Positions 58,534 to 64,000 of a stretch of DNA of 64,000 nt are shown in pieces. The notes below the pieces were generated by a model, which worked only from the letters and a program-made list of their open reading frames with translations, did no database searches and was not told the DNA's origin. Origin of the DNA: Toxonevra muliebris (taxonomy: Eukaryota > Arthropoda > Insecta > Diptera > Pallopteridae); NCBI GenBank assembly GCA_963691655.1, contig OY829326.1, positions 81,709,235 through 81,773,234 on the forward strand, in the 5' to 3' direction. Position numbers and translations under genes: made by a program. Each line of letters starts with the position of its first letter. Positions within the stretch are counted from its first letter, which is position 1.

Positions 58534-61500
58534 TCAGATTGCATAAACCCGCACGTAGTCAACTAGAAGTTCTGGATTGTTCCACGTTGATTTCCAATTG
58601 TTTCGATCTCGCCAAAACGTAAGAGTTGCTTTTGGAGATGTATTAAGCCAAGGTTTCGATAACGTATCATCCGGAAAATCACCATGACCACCAGCCGATA
58701 GCCCAAGAGTTATAAAAAACTAAAAAAGCAAATCGTTTATTAAAAGAAAAAATATTAGGTTTAGTGGAGTAGGCAGAGAAGAGACAATATTCGCAAATGA
58801 ATTTTGGACTTAATTTTAACCATTTTTTTTAAAGAAACATTTTTATAAAATCGCAGCAGTATTTTTCAAAACAAAATTACACATATTAATTAAAATCTTT
58901 TTTTAAGGATGTTGTTCTATGTATATGAATGCTCCGAGTCAGAATCGGGATGCAGAATTATTCTATCTCATCAGAATTTGGAGAATCTTGACCTAAAATT
59001 GCGAAAAAAGCCATTTGGCCATTTTGCTTGCCTATAAAATCTGGAAACATTTTTCTATCATTTATTTTACTTGTTTCTCCAAAATCATTTGAATTTTGAA
59101 AAAATCGAAGGATCTAGTGAAAATATTAAAAATAGTTTCTAGTTTTTATTGATGATAGGTAGAAAAGGCCATAACCTTTATCGCACTGTTAGGTTAAAAT
59201 TTCTTGAAATTCTGACGTAATAAAAGATTTATTCTTATGTACTTCTATATCTTAAATAAAATAAAAAATTCTGCAAGCCAATTCGGATTCATCTACAACA
59301 TCGTAAGAGTGGGTAATTGATACGTAACAAATTCTGCCTGCATTTCAAAGATATTATGATTTAAATTTGATAAAATTCACAGCTGAAAATCTACAAAATT
59401 TGTTTATTTTTATTTTTTTTTTAATTGTGAAAAAGTATTATATCGGGCATAAATCAAAAAATAGATGATTGCAAATTTTGTATATTCTTGAAGTTTCTTC
59501 AAAATATTGTGTGAAAAATTAATTTTTCGTTCATTTTATATTTTAGATAAAGACCCAAAATTATACAAGTTTTTCGAATTCAAATCATAATAACTCATAA
59601 ACTATATGCAATAGAGTCAGAGTTTGTTATGCTTAAATTAGGCTTATGTAATAGCGAAAAAACATGATCAGATCAGCGTCCCAAAATTATAAAGCAAGAA
59701 TATAGAAAGTTTCTCACCTAAATCTTGTGTTGATTAAAAAAAGTTTATATATTTTTATTATAGCTGATAGAAAATATACAATCAAACAAACTTTAAAGGC
59801 ATATGTATATCTATAGATATAGTGTGGATGAATTTGTATTAAAAAAATGCATTTGTTTTAAAACAGCATTTTCAGAAATGGTGGGATTTTCGAAATTGAA
59901 TGAATTGAATTGAGTTCGAAATCTTAATAATCCCGATTGACATCTTTAATTTATATGCATGCAATATAACAACATGTGCAAACAAACCTCTTCATCAAAT
60001 GGTGCCATATATCCCCCAGCTTTCCAAGCATCGGAGCGTATCGAATCCGCAGAGTAAACGCTAGAAAAACCACCATCAACATGTCCATATTCCAGCCCAT
60101 CAACTTTCAGTGTCAATTTACGATTATCCCAAATCAGAGAGTAAACGTGAAATTCATTACCATAGTGATCATTCTGGCGTATGTTTACCATAGATTTATC
60201 ACGAAATTCTGATTCTGGCGTTAACACAGCGCCGCCATAAAGTGTATGTCCATCAATACGGATTCCGTTTTGTGTAGTAAGATTCGAATTACCACGAGCA
60301 AATGCAATTCTCATTTGGCCTGATGTGTATGAATTTTGCCCATACTGGTTGGTTAGAGGTTCTAGGAGCAATACTATAAGCAATATATGTAGATCCAGAA
60401 TGTTAATTTGCAATAATGTAATTATGTACTTACATGGAAATAGCCAATCTCCTTTTGGCAATTTAGCTCGTATTTCTACACGTCCATATTTGAAACTGAA
60501 TGAATATTTGGTGTTTATTCGTGCTGACACCACTGGAGGCATCACATTATATACCTGACCCTGTGAATGCCTTTCACACTCCAACGCACGATTCTGAGTA
60601 CCACTGCATCTAAAAATAGTCCCGAAGAGCATAAAGAAATTTCTAAAATTAAATTATCAAACATACCTTGATCCCAAATCTAATTGTCCATGCCTTATAT
60701 CCGTACCAGGTCGATCTTCATTCCAAAGCATTGGCACTATTTTCAATAAACCATTATCCACTTCAGCATTTGTATCATACAATACAAATTCAGTATCCCC
60801 CACATCGAGTGGTAAACGTACTTCCTGCTTCCAAATGCTTTCATTTATTTCAGTATCGAAATTATCCTCGAATATCAATTGTCCCTTGCAAGTAATGCGA
60901 TTATGTACTGTTGTTATGGAGGGTGTGCAACCTATGTTCACATCATTTCGTTTATTTCCCTCATCAACATCTACATCACTATTTCGATTGATGTTTTTTT
61001 CAGCATTGACTGTAATAGGTGCTGCAATGCTACGATATACGGATTGCTCATGCTGCACATTTGTCCACACGTAAAGAATATCATCATCCTCAAGCAAACG
61101 TTTGATTTCATAAACCCAATGATTGTTTGAAGGCTCTCGAATTTGCGATGAAAATTCACCAGCTTCGAAGGATTTAAAAGGACGATTTCTGTTTACATTG
61201 AAAGCAACATATTTGACGCCGGGTTCATCTACATATTATAGTAATGTAATTAAGGAATGTTATCGTGTGTTTACATAACCAATATACAAAAGTTAGAGAA
61301 GTCCTAATTATGGAAAGCGAGAAAGTGCGCCACGCTTTGATATTTAAAATTCCGTGTAGACCTACATACATTAGGCCCACGCAGAATTTAATTTTTTTAT
61401 TGATTTGATTGCTCTTTCCTACATATACAGAAAATTAAAATCAGTTAAAAAATGAGTAATAGCGCGGGCACACGAAAGGCAATTTCAGGCAAATTTAAAA

Positions 61501-62537
61501 ATTCGTTGAAATGCGAAATTTTACCATTCAAAAACTCTCAAATGAAATTATGAATTTCAGAAGGATTTCAACGAAATACACTTGAAATGGTGAAAGTAAC
61601 TAGCAAACCCTCAAACACAAGGTTGTAAAAAACAGGAAAAATATAAGATCTATTACATTCTTTTAGACATTTTGGATTTTGTTTTCATAACAGCTGCTCT
61701 CGTTATATTTATTAAGTAAAAAAATAAAATAACGGTGCTGGAGAGTAACTCATTGCCATTCCTCCAAATAATCCATAATTGCCATATAAATTCTTGGTGT
61801 CCAAATCCAATTCAGAGGCAACATTTTTATTTATTTACAAAAACAAACACAAAGATTATTTTTCTTCTCCAAGCTTATAATCTGTCAAAAACGAATGTGA
61901 AATTTTTTTTCTGTCGTGTGTCGACCTAAATTTGAAATTCAACGAAATTTTCTCTCATGTGTCCGCACTATTAGGTACCATAATTTGAACTTTGTGTCCA
62001 AAACAAAAAGTAATTTTGTAAATTCAATTAAATTCAATTTGTGTGGACTAATTTTAAACCGCAATTTAAGCTATCAATTAACAACTTCAAACGAATAATT
62101 TTGAGTGAGTATTGAAAAACTGTTAACAATACTCACGATATTGAATTCAATAATACTTCGCGCACTGTCACTATTTCACATATATACAAAAATCATTTCT
62201 TATCGCAAACATTGCTCTTGAGAGGTTATTGATCAAAATCTACTAAAATTAGTGGAAAAAATGTAAAGATAGCATAATGTGGACTTATATTGGAAAACAA
62301 ATATAGATACTTTGTTAATAATTGAATCAAATATATAACTAAAAATACATTTTAAAAAAGATCCCCAAAAATGTTCAACCACAACTCCCAATTATTATTA
62401 TTTTCATGCTGCTTACTTGGTATTGATACACGGAATCCATCTTTCAACAGTTTCAACTCGACGGTGGGTATTTCATATTTAGCTAGAGTACCCGAAAATG
62501 CAAGAACAAGCAATATAATAATAAAATGCAACTGCAT
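58534..62537 (-). CDS. Beta-1,3-glucan-recognition protein (GNBP family)
   Basis: Intact five-exon gene of 476 codons: E1 62537-62417, E2 61228-60667, E3 60609-60434, E4 60373-59988, E5 58719-58534. Phases 1, 2, 1, 0 all agree. Residues 1-19 are a signal peptide (MQLHFIIILLVLAFSGTLA). Residues ~20-115 form a CBM39-type glucan-binding domain (YEIPTVELKLLKDGFRVSIP, then NEPGVKYVAFNVNRNRPFKS, WVYEIKRLLEDDDILYVW). After an acidic linker comes a GH16-like domain (IFEDNFDTEINESIWKQEVR to DYVRVYAI). The active-site stretch is GQMRIAFARGN (305-315), lacking the two catalytic glutamates of true glucanases, so it should bind rather than cut. Family members act outside cells sensing fungal glucan or bacterial wall upstream of Toll/melanisation. 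Intron 1 holds a MITE; intron 4 is 1.3 kb. Confidence 0.93.
58720..59987. other. Intron 4 of GNBP copy 2
   Basis: A 1.27-kb AT-rich intron; in copy 1 the equivalent intron is only 73 bases (48010-48082). No terminal repeats were recognised, so the expansion mechanism is unclear. Confidence 0.5.
61457..61973. mobile_element. MITE in GNBP intron 1, TAGYGCGGRCACA ends
   Basis: TAATAGCGCGGGCACACGA at the left, TAATAGTGCGGACACATGA inverted at the right. Internal words (TTCAACGAAA, CTTGAAATGG) also occur inverted. The same terminus appears inside the 1018-1572 element near 1475-1490. Non-coding. Confidence 0.65.
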
Positions 62538-62705
62538 TTTTAAATGTTCAGTCTTAATGTACTAACAAAAAAATTAAATTAAAAATATTTTGGCTCATTC
62601 GCCAATAATACAACAAAATCGAATGACTGTCTAAATGTTACTGATATAACACAATATTAGCGAATGACTTGAAAACACAATTTCTCAAAACTGGTTCTGA
62701 GTGAA

Positions 62706-62713
62706 TATTTATA
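62706..62713 (-). promoter_or_regulatory. TATA box of GNBP copy 2
   Basis: Minus-strand TATAAATA about 170 bases upstream of the ATG, followed by TTCACTCAGAACC; a start of transcription ~30 bases downstream would fit a short leader. No Rel/NF-kB-type GGGRN(4-5)CC site was seen nearby. Confidence 0.6.
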
Positions 62714-62730
62714 CATATGGTATTTCTACA

Positions 62731-62960
62731 TACAAGGTGGCGCAAAAATCATTACTGAAATCGGAAGATGCGCGACATCGCGACTTTGATATTTGTGAAT
62801 TAAACAGAAGTAGAATACACACAGACAAACCATGGATCGCTATATGGTACTTCTCAAGAATGTCGTGCTCTCCAAATCTTCCGTTTTGGCGATTTGCATT
62901 AGTTTGCAGGATCACCCGATCTGACTTCTTTCGTTGGGGTTATTTAAAATCATTGGTCTA
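62731..62960 (+). mobile_element. Mariner-like relic upstream of GNBP copy 2
   Basis: Begins TACAAGGTGGCGCAAAAATC, a typical end of insect mariner-like elements, and near 62905-62958 reads SPDLTSFRWGYLKSLV-like pieces of a DDE transposase C-terminus with a frame break. Only ~230 bases remain. It starts ~18 bases upstream of the TATA box. Confidence 0.6.
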
Positions 62961-63690
62961 GGTGATTAATTATAAAATAAAATCAACGTTTTTTAATTTT
63001 AAAAAAATATATAGCTAATCGAGCTATCGAGCAGAACCAAACAACTAGTGCCTAGTTTTAATTACTTAAACACCAGTCGGCTTTTTTCATTAGCGCCATA
63101 AGAACCTGGATCTAGTTACCACGACATGTTACATCAATTATCAGCTTCGCAAAGTTTAAAACCTCCATTTTTGATTATTTCTCTAAATAACCTACTACTA
63201 TTCATTTTAATTTTTTTTGTTTTTCTCTTTTCCTTTTTTGTAAACTAAAAAGTCTATTATTTTTGATTTGTTAAATATTTTCTTTTTTTAATATTTTTTT
63301 TATCTCGATGTTTATTATTTATTACTTTCAAATTGTTAATTCAATTGTTGTTGTGCTATAAAAGATTCATGTAAATCTTATTGCACTAAAGCTCTTATAC
63401 TTTTTTTAAATAAATAAATAAATAAAGTAAATAAATAAAAAAAAGAAAAAAATCAATTCGGCTGAATAAATAAAAATTAAAGGGCGATTCCGGTTTTATT
63501 GGTTTAAAATATCGCTTTGTTTGAACATTTTTATTAGAAAAGAATTAGATGAATTAATCTGAAACTATCTGGATTATTAGTCGAGAAGTTATGAAATTTT
63601 TATTTTGCATATTTGCATGAAAAATTACTCCTGCAGCGGTTCATGTTTATCGTTGTATACATGATATCTACCTTCAAGGGTAACCATTGA
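62961..63690. other. Low-complexity AT-rich spacer
   Basis: Long T-runs and TAAA repeats (63409-63440), no gene. Confidence 0.5.
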
Positions 63691-64000
63691 ATCATTTGGG
63701 CCCTTCAAATCTCCTGGCACAGATGGGCTATTCCCTGCTATATTAGAGCAGGTGAACACCTAAGCTTGTTAAAAAACATATTTAAGAGATGTTTGAGATT
63801 TAATGTAGTTTCCAAGCCCTGGCATTTTAGCGAGAAATGTTTTTATCCCGAAAGGGTGTTGTCAAACCTAAGGACTTCAGACCTATAAGTCTCACGTCTT
63901 TTTTCTTAAAATATTCGAGTGGGTCCTTGACTTTTATATAAAGAACAGGTTTCTCCCTCATTTCATTTCAAATACACAGAATGCCTATCATAAAGGCTAA
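63690..64000 (+). mobile_element. LINE reverse-transcriptase fragment, runs off edge
   Basis: Plus-strand reading shows PAILEQ..., VFIPKG, then after a frameshift KDFRPISLTSFFLKIFEWVL and NTQNAYHKG, the first RT motifs of an I/LOA/Jockey-type LINE (compare the pre-RT piece of the 4881-7066 LINE). Stops are present; it continues beyond the window. Confidence 0.65.

Noticed and set aside
1..64000. CRISPR arrays, operons, prophage or plasmid features
   Set aside because: Introns, LINEs and insect gene families show this is eukaryotic nuclear DNA; no regularly spaced repeats of the required kind.

Overview
The window is AT-rich, intron-bearing, transposon-dense nuclear DNA from an insect. The recognisable host genes (a nucleobindin and two beta-1,3-glucan-recognition/GNBP-type immune genes), the short GT-AG introns and the LINE, RTE, Tc1/mariner, piggyBac-like and hAT-like remnants point to a higher fly. 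A tephritid-type fruit fly is my best guess, but that assignment is inference. No bacterial, CRISPR or operon-like structure is visible.

Layout: 1-4.8 kb holds a Harbinger-like MITE and a complete four-exon nucleobindin gene (+ strand, 619 aa, with a long polyglutamine tail). 4.9-14.1 kb is a decayed LINE, degenerate ~150-bp tandem repeats and several MITEs. 14.2-17.8 kb carries the last four exons (1,096 codons, - strand) of a large disordered protein with EB1-binding-like SxIP/SxLP motifs; two exon-like blocks at 30.6-30.84 kb may be its 5' end across a ~13 kb transposon-filled intron. 18-30 kb is that putative intron: a tRNA-derived SINE, Tc1/mariner relics and pieces of at least three LINEs. 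31-39 kb is a MITE graveyard with nested insertions and a decayed THAP-domain locus. 42-47 kb has a piggyBac-like MITE, a small SAM-domain gene (- strand) and a dead RTE-type reverse transcriptase.

47.8-62.7 kb is a tandem pair of GNBP-like genes on the - strand. The promoter-distal-in-window copy (58.5-62.5 kb) is intact in five exons (476 aa: signal peptide, CBM39-type domain, GH16-like domain without catalytic glutamates). Its neighbour (47.8-53.9 kb) has lost the ancestral ATG, has a degraded TATA box, an in-frame stop and a frameshift in the CBM39 exon, so I read it as a pseudogene or a copy reduced to its glucanase-like half. A 553-bp block covering exon 4, intron 3 and part of exon 3 differs at only two sites between the copies while flanking exons are clearly diverged, which looks like interlocus gene conversion.

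The most striking non-genic signals are the SINE and LINE sharing a TTAGG-containing 3' tail, a three-level nest of MITEs with exact target-site duplications at 34.5-35.5 kb, and at least six TTAA-flanked short elements. I did not find a convincing new biological system; the GNBP conversion/pseudogene pair and the unidentified SxIP gene are the best leads.
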